From an uncultured Brachyspira sp. (GTDB lineage: Bacteria; Spirochaetota; Brachyspiria; Brachyspirales; Brachyspiraceae), in assembly GCF_944390845.1 (NCBI RefSeq), contig NZ_CALXRM010000006.1, forward strand, positions 1 to 64,000: a DNA stretch of 64,000 nucleotides. The letters are read 5' to 3'. The notes below the pieces were generated by a model. It worked only from the letters and a program-made list of their open reading frames with translations, was not told where the DNA came from and did not search any database. Position numbers and translations under genes: made by a program. Each line of letters starts with the position of its first letter. The first letter of the stretch is position 1. Below, in pieces: positions 52,319 to 61,732 of this stretch.

Positions 52319-52993
52319 GTGGTAGAAGCAAAAATACTTAATTTAGCAATAACAGATAAAGGTTTTGTTGTTATATTAAAACCAGAAAAGTCTGATAAAG
52401 TTGTCCCTATATCTATAGCATATTTAGAGGCTCAGTCTATAATGTCAAGTCTTATAGGATATAAAATTGAAAGACCTCTTACACATGATATAGTAGGAAG
52501 TATATTTGAAAATTGTAATATAAGACTTATAAATGTTATAATAGATAATGTACATATAGATACATTCTTTGCCAAATTAGTTATTGAACATAATGGAAAA
52601 AATATATTTATTGATTCAAGACCTTCTGATGCTATAGCTCTTTCTCTTAAATGCAGAGCTCCTATATTTATAGAAGAACATGTTGTAGATAAAGCAGGAA
52701 TAGTATTAGAAGAAAATGATACTTTAATGAAAGTAAAAGACAGTATACCTTTCACATATCAAAGATTTGATAGAGAAGAATTGAAAGAAAGCGGAAGTGA
52801 AAATATTTTCTTAAAGAGAGAACCTGAAGAAAATAATAACAATAATAATATAAATCAAAATAATCAAAGTATTAAAGATAGCGGCAAAAAAAACAAGGAA
52901 GAATTACAAAGATTATTGGATCAGGCAGTAAGAGAAGAAAGATATGAAGATGCTGCCAGATACAGAGATGAACTTGATAATTTAACTGAATAA
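52319..52993 (+). CDS. Bifunctional nuclease family (DUF151) protein with UVR motif
   Basis: A 224-residue protein. The DUF151/BFN domain (residues 1-135) shows KPEKSDKVVPISIAYLEAQSI and FIDSRPSDAIALSLKCRAPIF. A Asn-rich linker (NNNNNNINQNNQ) leads to a C-terminal UVR motif (EELQRLLDQAVREERYEDAA), the coiled hairpin by which UvrB and UvrC interact. Plant and bacterial relatives have DNase/RNase activity. The GTG start is supported by an upstream GAGG and promoter. It is 22 bp before the transglutaminase-like/TPR gene. Confidence 0.88.
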   Translation: MVEAKILNLAITDKGFVVILKPEKSDKVVPISIAYLEAQSIMSSLIGYKIERPLTHDIVGSIFENCNIRLINVIIDNVHIDTFFAKLVIEHNGKNIFIDSRPSDAIALSLKCRAPIFIEEHVVDKAGIVLEENDTLMKVKDSIPFTYQRFDREELKESGSENIFLKREPEENNNNNNINQNNQSIKDSGKKNKEELQRLLDQAVREERYEDAARYRDELDNLTE

Positions 52994-53015
52994 TTTTTAT
53001 AACTTTAGAGGTTAT

Positions 53016-54188
53016 ATGAAAAGCTATATTAAAATACTTTTATTTCTTATATTTGTTTCATATTCAATAATATATGCTAAACCATCTGATAAAATAAGAT
53101 TTGATGCAGACGAACTTACTGAATTGGAATATGACTTCTTTACAAAAATAGATAATGGTGAAACTAATGATTTAGAAATACATTATGATGGTTTCATAAT
53201 TGCATCTGGTATTACAGATAAAGATGAATTCGATTTTTTCAGAGGAAAATTAGATGAAATAAGAAATCTTGCCAAAAAAGAATTATCTCAATATACTAAA
53301 GAAGGTGCTTATGATTTTGGTAAAAGATTATTAAATTGGCTATATTCCAGCGGAGTTTTAAAGCAGTATTTTGAAACATCTACCCTATTCCAAGATTTAA
53401 TATATAAAGGAGAATATAATTGTTTATCTTCAAGTATATTATACTCTTTACTATATAGCGAATTCGGATTTAAAGTTACAGGTGTATTAACATCTAGCCA
53501 TTCTTTTTGTACAGTATATACAGATCAGGGAAAAATAGATGTGGAAACAACTATATCAAGAGGATTTAATCCGGGACAAAAGGAAATAAGAAATACTGGA
53601 AATTCTACAATAGTTACATTTGTGCCTCAAGGAAATTATAGAGATAGAAATGAAGTAGATATTTTTACTTTAATAGCAACTTTATACCCTAATTCCATAT
53701 CATTAAAAAAAATTGAAAAAGATTTGGAAAAACAATTAGTAATGGCCAAAAAAGCTTATTATCTATCACCAAATACAAAAATGTATAATAATAATCTAGT
53801 TAATGCTTATAATAGATTAGCTTTAGATTATTTAAAAAGAAATAATTATGAAGCAGCATATAAAACATTAGGAGAAGCATTTGCATTTGATCCTTCAAAT
53901 CCTATGACAAAAAATAATAGAATACATTATTATAATACAATAGGCACATCATATTTAAGTCAAAAAGATTATCCAAATGCTATACAAACATACAAACTTG
54001 GTATTGCTGATATAGGTGATGATGCTAAAGTATTAAGAAATAATTTGAAAGTTTCATATTACAATTATGCTGTTACTGAATATAATGAAAGAAGATATAA
54101 TAATGCCAATGATATATCTGAAGAAGCTTTAAAATTGTTCCCAAATGATAAAGATTTTATGAGATTATTATCATCTATCCCAAAATAA
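53016..54188 (+). CDS. Exported transglutaminase-like and TPR protein
   Basis: A signal peptide (YIKILLFLIFVSYSIIYAK) precedes a papain/transglutaminase-like core: YNCLSSSILYSLL (Cys), SSHSFCTVY (His) and KIDVETTISRG (Asp). The C-terminal half (about 245-390) contains TPR helices (SKKAYYLSP..., YNTIGTSYLSQKDYPNAIQTY, YNERRYNNANDISEEAL). The Cys-His-Asp order is as in transglutaminase-like hydrolases, so it may act on periplasmic protein or peptidoglycan cross-links. Both the substrate and whether it is active are unknown. It lies in a three-gene plus-strand cluster. Confidence 0.8.
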   Translation: MKSYIKILLFLIFVSYSIIYAKPSDKIRFDADELTELEYDFFTKIDNGETNDLEIHYDGFIIASGITDKDEFDFFRGKLDEIRNLAKKELSQYTKEGAYDFGKRLLNWLYSSGVLKQYFETSTLFQDLIYKGEYNCLSSSILYSLLYSEFGFKVTGVLTSSHSFCTVYTDQGKIDVETTISRGFNPGQKEIRNTGNSTIVTFVPQGNYRDRNEVDIFTLIATLYPNSISLKKIEKDLEKQLVMAKKAYYLSPNTKMYNNNLVNAYNRLALDYLKRNNYEAAYKTLGEAFAFDPSNPMTKNNRIHYYNTIGTSYLSQKDYPNAIQTYKLGIADIGDDAKVLRNNLKVSYYNYAVTEYNERRYNNANDISEEALKLFPNDKDFMRLLSSIPK

Positions 54189-54215
54189 TAAAAAAATAAT
54201 TCCGAATAATAGTAT

Positions 54216-54770
54216 ATGATAAAATATTTTACATTGTTATTATTAATTTTACCTAGTATTTTACTATATTCGCAAAATACATTTAATTATAATCTAAATA
54301 TTAAATTTAGAATAATAGAAAAATTTGATAAACTTTTATCATCAGACAATAAAGAATATACTTTTTATATAGATGCTAATTATATTTTTACTGATGAAGG
54401 TAAAAGCATATATAGTAATAATATATATAATATTCAAAAGACATTAACTGACTTAGAAAAAAGAGAAAAAGAGGCAAAAACTCAAGAAGAAAAAATGTCT
54501 ATAAATCAAAACATTAGAATACAAAAAGCATTACTTGCCTATAATACTCCGCCTAAAAAATTCATAACTTTATTAATAAATAGGCAAATCTACCAATATA
54601 TTTCAAAATATCCATCTGCATATATAGATAACATGCTGCAAAATAACCTGCAAGAATTCTATGATAATATAAGATGGACTATCATAACTAATGAACAATA
54701 TACAGGTAAATTCACCTCTTTAAGATTTCTAACTAAAGAAAAGTTCAAATATTATACTGGAAGAACCTAA
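54216..54770 (+). CDS. Exported protein of unknown function
   Basis: A 184-residue protein with a signal peptide (MIKYFTLLLLILPSILLYS). The mature part is Lys, Asn and Tyr rich. A central helical stretch LTDLEKREKEAKTQEEKMSIN may form a coiled coil. I recognise no family. It follows the transglutaminase-like gene by 27 bp and ends 3 bp from the convergent PfkB gene, so it is probably the last gene of the operon starting at 52319. Confidence 0.75.
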   Translation: MIKYFTLLLLILPSILLYSQNTFNYNLNIKFRIIEKFDKLLSSDNKEYTFYIDANYIFTDEGKSIYSNNIYNIQKTLTDLEKREKEAKTQEEKMSINQNIRIQKALLAYNTPPKKFITLLINRQIYQYISKYPSAYIDNMLQNNLQEFYDNIRWTIITNEQYTGKFTSLRFLTKEKFKYYTGRT

Positions 54771-54773
54771 ATA

Positions 54774-55676
54774 TTATAAACCGAATTTAGATTTAACTTT
54801 TTTAGTATCATATTTTGCAGTACCGCCTTTTACCTGCACCATTTCTTCTGAAACACTTGAAGCAAATTTTAATACATTATTTACATCAAGATTTTTAAGT
54901 ATAGCATAGCTCAAAGCAGCACAGAAACTATCTCCGGCCCCAACTGTATCAATAACATTTACTTTATTTGATGGATTAAATATATATTCATCATTATGTA
55001 ATACGCTTGCTCCTTTTGCCCCAAGAGTAAGAAATATATAATCAATATTAAAATCTTTGTTAATTGCTTTTAATAAAGTTTCATTATCATTTTCTAAAGA
55101 AGGATAGAAAAGCTCTTTTATAACAGCAAGCTCGTCATCATTAATTTTTAATATATTAACAAATTCTAAAGACTCTTTTATTTTATCTTTTGTATAGTAA
55201 TTCTTTCTAAAAGTAACATCGCATACTTTATATTTAGAATCTATGTTTTTAAATATTTTTTTCAATGTACTGTATGATTTTTCATTTCTTTGAGAAAGTA
55301 TATTAAAATAGAACATATCATACTTTTCTTCTAAAGCTTTTTCAATATTTTCATTATATTCTATATTATCCCAAGCAACATTTTCATGTATTATATAATC
55401 AGGAACTTTTTTCTCATTAAGAAATACAGTAGCTTTACCTGTTTCATAATTATCTAATATTTCAATTAATGAAGAATCTATATTCTCATTATTTATAAAA
55501 TTAATAGCATCTTTTGAATAATCATCATTACCTAATGCTGTAATAAATCTTAACTTATCTCCGTTATCTATAAGTCTTGATAACTGTAATGAGTAATTAA
55601 AAGGTGCCCCTCCTATCACTGAAACATTATCATATACATCATATAAAAGTTCACCGAAATTAAGTATATTATTCAT
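54774..55676 (-). CDS. PfkB family carbohydrate kinase (fructokinase-like)
   Basis: A ribokinase-fold sugar kinase of 300 residues. N-terminal motifs are LNFGELLYDVYDN and VIGGAPFNYSLQLSRL. The ATP-site and catalytic motif is DTVGAGDSFCAAL, preceded by FLTLGAKGASV. The GGAPFN sequence is common in fructokinases, so fructose is the likeliest substrate. I place the start at 55676 because GGAG lies upstream; an ATG 36 bp earlier would overlap nothing useful. It is 28 bp after the penicillin-binding protein gene. Confidence 0.9.
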   Translation of the reverse strand: MNNILNFGELLYDVYDNVSVIGGAPFNYSLQLSRLIDNGDKLRFITALGNDDYSKDAINFINNENIDSSLIEILDNYETGKATVFLNEKKVPDYIIHENVAWDNIEYNENIEKALEEKYDMFYFNILSQRNEKSYSTLKKIFKNIDSKYKVCDVTFRKNYYTKDKIKESLEFVNILKINDDELAVIKELFYPSLENDNETLLKAINKDFNIDYIFLTLGAKGASVLHNDEYIFNPSNKVNVIDTVGAGDSFCAALSYAILKNLDVNNVLKFASSVSEEMVQVKGGTAKYDTKKVKSKFGL

Positions 55677-55704
55677 AAAAAAAACTCCAAAAAAATAATA
55701 ATTA

Positions 55705-57597
55705 TCATTCACTTAATGGTGCTTTTAATAATAATCTTATCACAGAATTATTTGTTATAGAAGTTCCAGCCTGAGGAGAAAATTCAGACACATATCCTTC
55801 ACCCTGTATAGCTATTTTAGCATTATTATTAGATACAATATAAGATATATTATTCAAAGCATCTCTTAAAGAAAGACCTGTTATATTAGGCATTATATTA
55901 TTAGTAGTATTACTAGGTGCAGGAACTAAAGATAAAAAGTCATTTGTATTTATTGAGTATATTTCTCCGTCAACCAATCCCAAATAAGGTATAATTTGAT
56001 TAGCAATTTTAGCAAAAAGAGGAGCTGCTACTCTTCCAGCTGCTCTGCTTCCAGAACCTAAAGGGTCATCAAGCAAAACAAGTATTGATATTTTAGGATC
56101 TTCAAGAGGAAAGCCTCCAACAAATATGGACTGATAATATTTTTCCGGCTTATCGCTGTCATTTCCCCTATAAACTTCTGTTATAGCAGTACCAGTTTTT
56201 CCTACAACATCTATATTAAGCAAATTAGCCCTATGTCCTGTAGAACCAGACTCAACACCTTTTCTAAGAAGAACCCTTGCTATTTGCGAGTACTGTTCAT
56301 CAATAATTCTAGTTTTTTTCAATCTATTTGTAACGCTTATTTTTTCTATTCCATCGTATAATGAATCAACTACATGCATAGGAACTTTCCAACCGCCATT
56401 CAATAATGGTAAATAAGAAGCAGCTATCTGCATAGGAGTAACACTCAAATCGTAACCTATAGCTAAATAACCTCTTGAAAATCTATGCCATTTATTTAAT
56501 GGGTGATATATTCCGCTCCATTCATTTTTATAAGGTCCGACACCTGTAGGCTCTCCGAAACCAAATCTCTTTAAATAATCATAAAAAAATTGCTTGTCTA
56601 TTCTTTCTGCTATAGTAACAATAGCATAGTTACAACTGTATTTTAATATATCATTGAAAGCTACATCTCCATGAGGATAATCACAGTGTATGCGTGTCTG
56701 TCTGCTGTAATCATAATATCCTTTACAATGAAATACCTCATCGCTATTTACAACTCCCTGCTCTATTGCGGCAAGTTCTGCAAATATTTTCATAGTACTT
56801 CCCGGATATATAGTACTCATTATACTTCTGTCCATTCTTTCATTATTAACATAAACAAAAGGATTATTAGGATCAAAAGAAGGATAAGAATAATTAGCTA
56901 TTATTGCCCCAGTATTTACATCTGATACTATAACTGTAACAGATTGAGGAGATTTCTCAGCAACTGTTTTCAATACTTCATTACGTACTATATTTTGAAC
57001 ATCTCTGTCTAAAGTTAATACTATATCCTTAGGATTATCATTCTCTGAAGAAAGTATTGCTTCATAAGTTGCCTCAAGACCTGCATAACCTTCTGTTTCA
57101 GTTCTATTCATATAACCTATAACATGAGCAAAAACATCTTTATAAGGATAAAATCTTTTATAACTTTCTATTCCATAAATACTTCTTACAGTATATTTAT
57201 CTTTTATTTCTTTTATTTTTTTATATGAATCCAAATTAATATTTTGGGCTAGTCTTATAGTTCTTCTTTTTGTAGAAAGCAAATCTGTAAATTTTTCTTT
57301 AGTAATACCAATAATACTAAAAATCTTTGTATAAGCTTCATTAATATCAGTATCTTCATTACCATCTAAAGAAACAGATTCAGTATCAAGATAAATTGTA
57401 TAAGCTGGTATATTAATAGTTAGAGGATGCATTTTTGAATCATATATAGTTCCTCTTGGTTTATCTAAACCGTCTAATGAACTTAATGATTTTCTGTCTT
57501 TAACTGTAAGATTAAAAAGTCTGAAAAGAATAGCAATAGTTACTATAACAAAACATACGAGAAATAAATATAACTTTTTTATTCGAATTTCATTCAT
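55705..57597 (-). CDS. Penicillin-binding protein, FtsI/PBP2 type with PASTA domain
   Basis: A class B transpeptidase of about 630 residues. A membrane anchor near residues 10-30 (YLFLVCFVIVTIAILFRLF) is followed by a PBP dimerisation domain. The transpeptidase motifs are STMK (267-270), SCN (321-323) and KTG (467-469), and a C-terminal PASTA domain follows (PNITGLSLRDALNNI). Combined TM-dimer-transpeptidase-PASTA architecture fits FtsI/SpoVD-type enzymes for septal peptidoglycan synthesis. I reject a 23-residue upstream extension because it would read into the tRNA-Cys gene. No mraY/ftsW is nearby. Confidence 0.92.
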   Translation of the reverse strand: MNEIRIKKLYLFLVCFVIVTIAILFRLFNLTVKDRKSLSSLDGLDKPRGTIYDSKMHPLTINIPAYTIYLDTESVSLDGNEDTDINEAYTKIFSIIGITKEKFTDLLSTKRRTIRLAQNINLDSYKKIKEIKDKYTVRSIYGIESYKRFYPYKDVFAHVIGYMNRTETEGYAGLEATYEAILSSENDNPKDIVLTLDRDVQNIVRNEVLKTVAEKSPQSVTVIVSDVNTGAIIANYSYPSFDPNNPFVYVNNERMDRSIMSTIYPGSTMKIFAELAAIEQGVVNSDEVFHCKGYYDYSRQTRIHCDYPHGDVAFNDILKYSCNYAIVTIAERIDKQFFYDYLKRFGFGEPTGVGPYKNEWSGIYHPLNKWHRFSRGYLAIGYDLSVTPMQIAASYLPLLNGGWKVPMHVVDSLYDGIEKISVTNRLKKTRIIDEQYSQIARVLLRKGVESGSTGHRANLLNIDVVGKTGTAITEVYRGNDSDKPEKYYQSIFVGGFPLEDPKISILVLLDDPLGSGSRAAGRVAAPLFAKIANQIIPYLGLVDGEIYSINTNDFLSLVPAPSNTTNNIMPNITGLSLRDALNNISYIVSNNNAKIAIQGEGYVSEFSPQAGTSITNNSVIRLLLKAPLSE

Positions 57598-57609
57598 AAT
57601 TAGAAAATG

Positions 57610-57680
57610 AGGCGGCGAACGGATTTGAACCGATGATAAGAGTTTTGCAGACTCCTGCCTTACCACTTGGCGACGCCGCC
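57610..57680 (-). tRNA. tRNA-Cys (GCA)
   Basis: The minus strand folds as a full cloverleaf. The acceptor GGCGGCG pairs with CGCCGCC, the anticodon arm is GGAGT-CTGCAAA-ACTCT with anticodon GCA, and the T-loop is TTCAAAT. The discriminator is U, an identity element of tRNA-Cys. The 3' CCA is not encoded. It lies 13 bp upstream of the penicillin-binding protein gene on the same strand. Confidence 0.96.
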
Positions 57681-57929
57681 ATATTTTTAGATGTAGTAAT
57701 CTTATACTAAAACAAATAAAAAGTCAATATGTTAACAATTTAATTTAATAAGAAAATACCAATTTTAATCTGCAATACTATTTAATATTTACATACTCAA
57801 GTTATAAATTAAAGATATTTTTATTTAATTAAATAAAATTGAATTATATTTATACATTAATTAACTTTACAAATAATATATTTCTTATATAATATAGGCG
57901 TTAAAATTACTTATAACAAAAGGAATAAT

Positions 57930-58430
57930 ATGTATATAGATAAGTTATGGGGAGAATATTTCGGCGACTGTGATGACTCATTAGTATTATTAGATTATTT
58001 TAATGAAAATGATGATACTCAATATAGCGTTAAGCAAATATTTACTGACTTTAATATATACAATGAATATTCTCAAATAGAAGTTGATTCTTTTAGAGAA
58101 AGTAAAGATATAAAATATGTTTGTAATGGTATTGAACATAATATAGATATAGTAATAGATTTAATATTAGATTTATCAGTATTAATTTTAGAATGTATTC
58201 ATAACAAAAAAATATATTTAAAAGATTTATATAGTAATTCTGAAAAAGATAAATATATATCAATAAATGCTGATAAAGAAGATATAGAATTATTTATAAA
58301 TATATTAAATGACTTTTCTGTTAATGGTTCTAAGTATGATTTAGCCGATATATGTGATAATGAAACTATTAATTATATTGCTGAAAATACAAAATATATA
58401 GCAATAGAAATGTCAAAATTTACATATTAA
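57930..58430 (+). CDS. Small acidic protein of unknown function
   Basis: A 166-residue, acidic, Ile/Asp/Tyr-rich protein with no signal peptide or membrane segment. A long hydrophobic helix (IDIVIDLILDLSVLILECI) lies at about residues 73-91. I recognise no family motif. AAAGGA lies before the ATG. It stands alone between tRNA-Cys (divergent) and the TPR gene. The start MYIDKLWGEYFGDCDDS has the look of small immunity-type proteins, but this is only an impression. Confidence 0.7.
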   Translation: MYIDKLWGEYFGDCDDSLVLLDYFNENDDTQYSVKQIFTDFNIYNEYSQIEVDSFRESKDIKYVCNGIEHNIDIVIDLILDLSVLILECIHNKKIYLKDLYSNSEKDKYISINADKEDIELFINILNDFSVNGSKYDLADICDNETINYIAENTKYIAIEMSKFTY

Positions 58431-58567
58431 TAATATTGATAAAAAATAAATAAAAAAAATATTAATAACTTTACATAATTTTTTTATAGAAGTTTTATTT
58501 AAAATATATTGAGATTTTTATATTATAAATATACAATATCTAAATCAAATATATAGTAGGAGTATAT

Positions 58568-59257
58568 ATGAGTATAGGCTCTAGCAGAAGCAAATTAGAA
58601 GATGGTATAAAATTTTTTAGAAATGAAAACTATAAAGAGGCAATAGACTCATTAGAAAAAATATTCTCAGAAAGAAATGATGTTGAATCTGGATATCATT
58701 TAGCATTAGCCTATGCACAAATTCAAGATTACGATAATACTCTACAAGTATTTGATAAAATAATGAGACGCTTAGACAACCCTTTAAGACTTATGCAGGC
58801 TCATATAATAGTTGGATATATTTATGCTGTAAAAGAAATGTATGACCTTGCAGAATTTGAATTAATTGATGCCTTATCATCTGGAGTTGAAAATACTCAA
58901 ATACATGCTGCTTTAGGATATGTATATTATAAAAAAGGAAACATAAGAAAAGCTATAGAACATTTGAAAAAAGCTGTTAATCTTGACCCTAAAAGTGCAA
59001 ATGCAAGAAACTCATTAGGATTTATTTTGGCAGATACAGAAACCAACATTGATGAAGGTATAGAAGAAATAAAAAAAGCTGTATCAATAGACCCTAATAA
59101 TCCTGCATATTTAGATTCTCTAGGCTGGGCTTTCCTCAAAAAAAATGATTTAGAGCATGCTAAAGAATTCTTAACTAAAGCCTTTGAACTTGCTCCTACT
59201 AATAGGGATATTAAAGATCATTTATTGAAATTAGATCAAGCATCATATAAAAAATGA
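58568..59257 (+). CDS. TPR-repeat protein
   Basis: A 229-residue cytosolic-looking protein made of about six tetratricopeptide repeats, for example RNENYKEAIDSLEKIF, ALGYVYYKKGNIRKAIEHL, SLGWAFLKKNDLEHAKEFL. No signal peptide or catalytic domain is present. It is likely a scaffold for protein complexes. AGGAG precedes the ATG. It is 73 bp upstream of the first M23 peptidase gene and on the same strand; shared transcription is possible. Confidence 0.88.
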   Translation: MSIGSSRSKLEDGIKFFRNENYKEAIDSLEKIFSERNDVESGYHLALAYAQIQDYDNTLQVFDKIMRRLDNPLRLMQAHIIVGYIYAVKEMYDLAEFELIDALSSGVENTQIHAALGYVYYKKGNIRKAIEHLKKAVNLDPKSANARNSLGFILADTETNIDEGIEEIKKAVSIDPNNPAYLDSLGWAFLKKNDLEHAKEFLTKAFELAPTNRDIKDHLLKLDQASYKK

Positions 59258-59330
59258 TTTAATATATACACAAAAAATATTCTTTATTTTAATAAAGTAT
59301 AATTACATAAAATATAATAGAGGGAGTTTT

Positions 59331-60512
59331 ATGAAATATATTATTACAATTATATTTTTAGTTTCTATATCTTTATACGCCGATTATAATTTTCAGTATT
59401 CAGGAAATATAACAATCACTAGAGATGGAAAAACCGTTAATCTTAATTCATCAGATAAGGGATATGATAAAGATATATTAGAAACAAAGAAGAATGCTTT
59501 TATTGAAATAAATATAGATGATAAATATTACTACATTGCTCCAAACACTAAGGTAAAAATCAATACTAATGAAGTAGAACTTATAAACGGAGCTTTATAT
59601 ATAAAAGATAAAAATTTTCAATCTTTAAAAGATTTTCAAAATTATGATGAAGATATAAAAATATATGCTGATCCATTTCCTTTTTATGCCGGAAAAGTAT
59701 CAACAATATTTATAGCTTCTAAAGATGAAATAAAAATAGAAAATTCTAAACTTCTTGGCAGTGCAAGACCTATAGTAAAATTCTTTGAAGTAAAAAATGC
59801 TGACAGAAACATGAAAGTATATAAAAGCATATTTGGAATATATGTAGGTGCACAAGATGAAAAATATAAATTCGTATCAGATATAGAATTAAAAGATAAA
59901 ACACTTCTTAAAGTATCAATAGATATAAAATTAGACTTTACTCCGCCACCTCCAAAACCAAAACAAATTCCAGGCGTTACTGCAACAATGAAAAATATAA
60001 TAAGTAACCCTAAAAAATCTAGAGAAGAAAAAGAATTATTAAACGGTAATGTATATATAAGCTACACACCAACAAATTATGCTGATAAAGTTTATATAAT
60101 GCCTTCTCAAGGAAGATATTCTTCTGGATTTGGTGCTTTTAGAGGATACACTAAAGACTATGCCAGATATCATCAAGGCTTTGATATAGCAAATACAAAC
60201 GGCACTCCAATAATAGCAGCAAATAACGGAGTTGTAAGAGTATCAAGAGAATTATTCGTAAGAGGAAATTGTGTTGTTATAGATCATGGCGAAGGTGTAT
60301 ATAGTTCATATTTCCATATGTCTAAATTAATAGCAAAAGAAGGACAGTATGTAAAAAAAGGTGAAGTTATAGGATTAATAGGTTCTACTGGAATGTCTAC
60401 TGGTCCTCATTGTCACTGGGAAATGAGAGCTGGAAATATGACTTTCGATCCTTTAAGTATTTTAGAAAAGCCTGTTTCTTTTAATACAAAAGTTCTCACA
60501 CAAATAAAATAA
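59331..60512 (+). CDS. M23 (LytM) peptidase with FecR-like N-terminal domain
   Basis: A signal peptide (MKYIITIIFLVSISLYA) is followed by a FecR-like beta domain (RDGKTVNLNSSDKG ... YYIAPNTKVKI ... ELINGALYI). A Pro-rich segment (PPPPKPKQIP) precedes the C-terminal LytM/M23 domain with both zinc motifs, YHQGFD (HxxxD) and HCHWE (HxH). It should be an active endopeptidase cleaving peptidoglycan cross-bridges in the periplasm. The 393-residue layout suggests that the FecR-like part anchors or regulates. It heads a three-gene run with a propeller protein and a second M23 enzyme. Confidence 0.9.
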   Translation: MKYIITIIFLVSISLYADYNFQYSGNITITRDGKTVNLNSSDKGYDKDILETKKNAFIEINIDDKYYYIAPNTKVKINTNEVELINGALYIKDKNFQSLKDFQNYDEDIKIYADPFPFYAGKVSTIFIASKDEIKIENSKLLGSARPIVKFFEVKNADRNMKVYKSIFGIYVGAQDEKYKFVSDIELKDKTLLKVSIDIKLDFTPPPPKPKQIPGVTATMKNIISNPKKSREEKELLNGNVYISYTPTNYADKVYIMPSQGRYSSGFGAFRGYTKDYARYHQGFDIANTNGTPIIAANNGVVRVSRELFVRGNCVVIDHGEGVYSSYFHMSKLIAKEGQYVKKGEVIGLIGSTGMSTGPHCHWEMRAGNMTFDPLSILEKPVSFNTKVLTQIK

Positions 60513-60556
60513 TTCATATATTCATTTTTTTATTATAAAGAGAGTATAAAATAGTA

Positions 60557-61732
60557 ATGCAGATAAGAGAAAAATCAATAATAGAATTAGAAAATATACA
60601 TAAAATAGAACCTTTATTTATTAGATATTTAACTATTATAACTGCTGTTGTTTTAATAATTTTATTTATATTCTTTTTTGGTACAAACAGATTAAATGAA
60701 GAATATAATACTGTAAATGTTTGGCATAAAGAAACTACATCTATTGAACCTCCTTCTCATGATGATAATTTCAATATTGACGGCATATTCAAACATAATT
60801 TTTTCACAAAGCCGGAAGGAATAGTACATTACTTTGACTTTAATGGAGATACAATTTACAGTACAAATTTAATGAAAGGAGAATTAGCAAGTGCCAATAA
60901 TCAAAATTTCATCATATACAAAAGATACGGTAATTATATAGATGCTTATAATAATATGGGAATTATTATATGGCGTACTAATACTTCTATATATCCGGAA
61001 ATGGCACCTTATGCTGAAAGAATAGTATATCACTCAAGCGATAATTCAAAGATACAAATGTTTGACTTTAACAATAACCCATTAAGCAAACATATTCAAT
61101 ACGGAGAAATTATTACTGACGGAGCTTTTGCCCTTAACACAGGAGATTATATAGCTGGATTTTCAAGCGGCGATATCGCATATATAAACAGAAACGGAAA
61201 TTTAAGTTTTGCAATATCCACTATATTAAGCGAAATAAATATAGTAAAATCAGTTGCTATAAGTGAATATGGAAGTTTTGCTTTATCTGTTAGCGGAATA
61301 AGACCTGAATATATGACTCTTTATGATGCTAATGGAAGCACTATGTGGTACTTGGATACTGGACTTAATAGAAGACGCCATGTATCTAGTTATGTAAGTG
61401 AAAAATCTATGTTTGCCTATATGCTTGCTGACAGAGATATTGTATTATACACTTTGAATAAGGGAAAAGAAATTGACAGAATTAATTTGGAAAAATATAA
61501 TATGCAGAATGCTATCAATATGAAATTAAATAGTGAAACTAATTCTACAATTATGAGTGTTTCAAAAGATGCTAAAAGTGTTGTATTGATATATGACAAT
61601 AATTTAAAAGAGATTGTTTTTGAAAAATATTTAGATGGCTGGGTATACAATCTTGATATATCTAATTTAGAAAATGAATATATGATTGTAAGCGACAAAA
61701 TGATTTATACATACAAGAGGGTTAAACTATGA
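60557..61732 (+). CDS. Membrane-anchored beta-propeller-like protein
   Basis: A 391-residue protein with a single N-terminal transmembrane segment (about residues 25-46, LTIITAVVLIILFIFFF) and a periplasmic part. That part has repeated strands such as GIVHYFDFNGDTIYSTN, AYNNMGIIIWRTNTS and TLYDANGSTMWYLDTG that resemble PQQ/WD propeller blades. No enzymatic residues are recognised. It sits between two M23 peptidases and overlaps the second by 4 nt, so it may recruit or regulate them, which is inference. Confidence 0.8.
   Translation: MQIREKSIIELENIHKIEPLFIRYLTIITAVVLIILFIFFFGTNRLNEEYNTVNVWHKETTSIEPPSHDDNFNIDGIFKHNFFTKPEGIVHYFDFNGDTIYSTNLMKGELASANNQNFIIYKRYGNYIDAYNNMGIIIWRTNTSIYPEMAPYAERIVYHSSDNSKIQMFDFNNNPLSKHIQYGEIITDGAFALNTGDYIAGFSSGDIAYINRNGNLSFAISTILSEINIVKSVAISEYGSFALSVSGIRPEYMTLYDANGSTMWYLDTGLNRRRHVSSYVSEKSMFAYMLADRDIVLYTLNKGKEIDRINLEKYNMQNAINMKLNSETNSTIMSVSKDAKSVVLIYDNNLKEIVFEKYLDGWVYNLDISNLENEYMIVSDKMIYTYKRVKL

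Noticed and set aside
55677-55712. Longer N terminus of the PfkB kinase
   Set aside because: The internal ATG has GGAG upstream and matches the usual start of the fold; the extension is hydrophobic filler.
57598-57666. A 23-residue N-terminal extension of the penicillin-binding protein
   Set aside because: It would translate across the tRNA-Cys gene (57610-57680); the downstream ATG at 57597 gives a normal cytoplasmic stub and membrane anchor.
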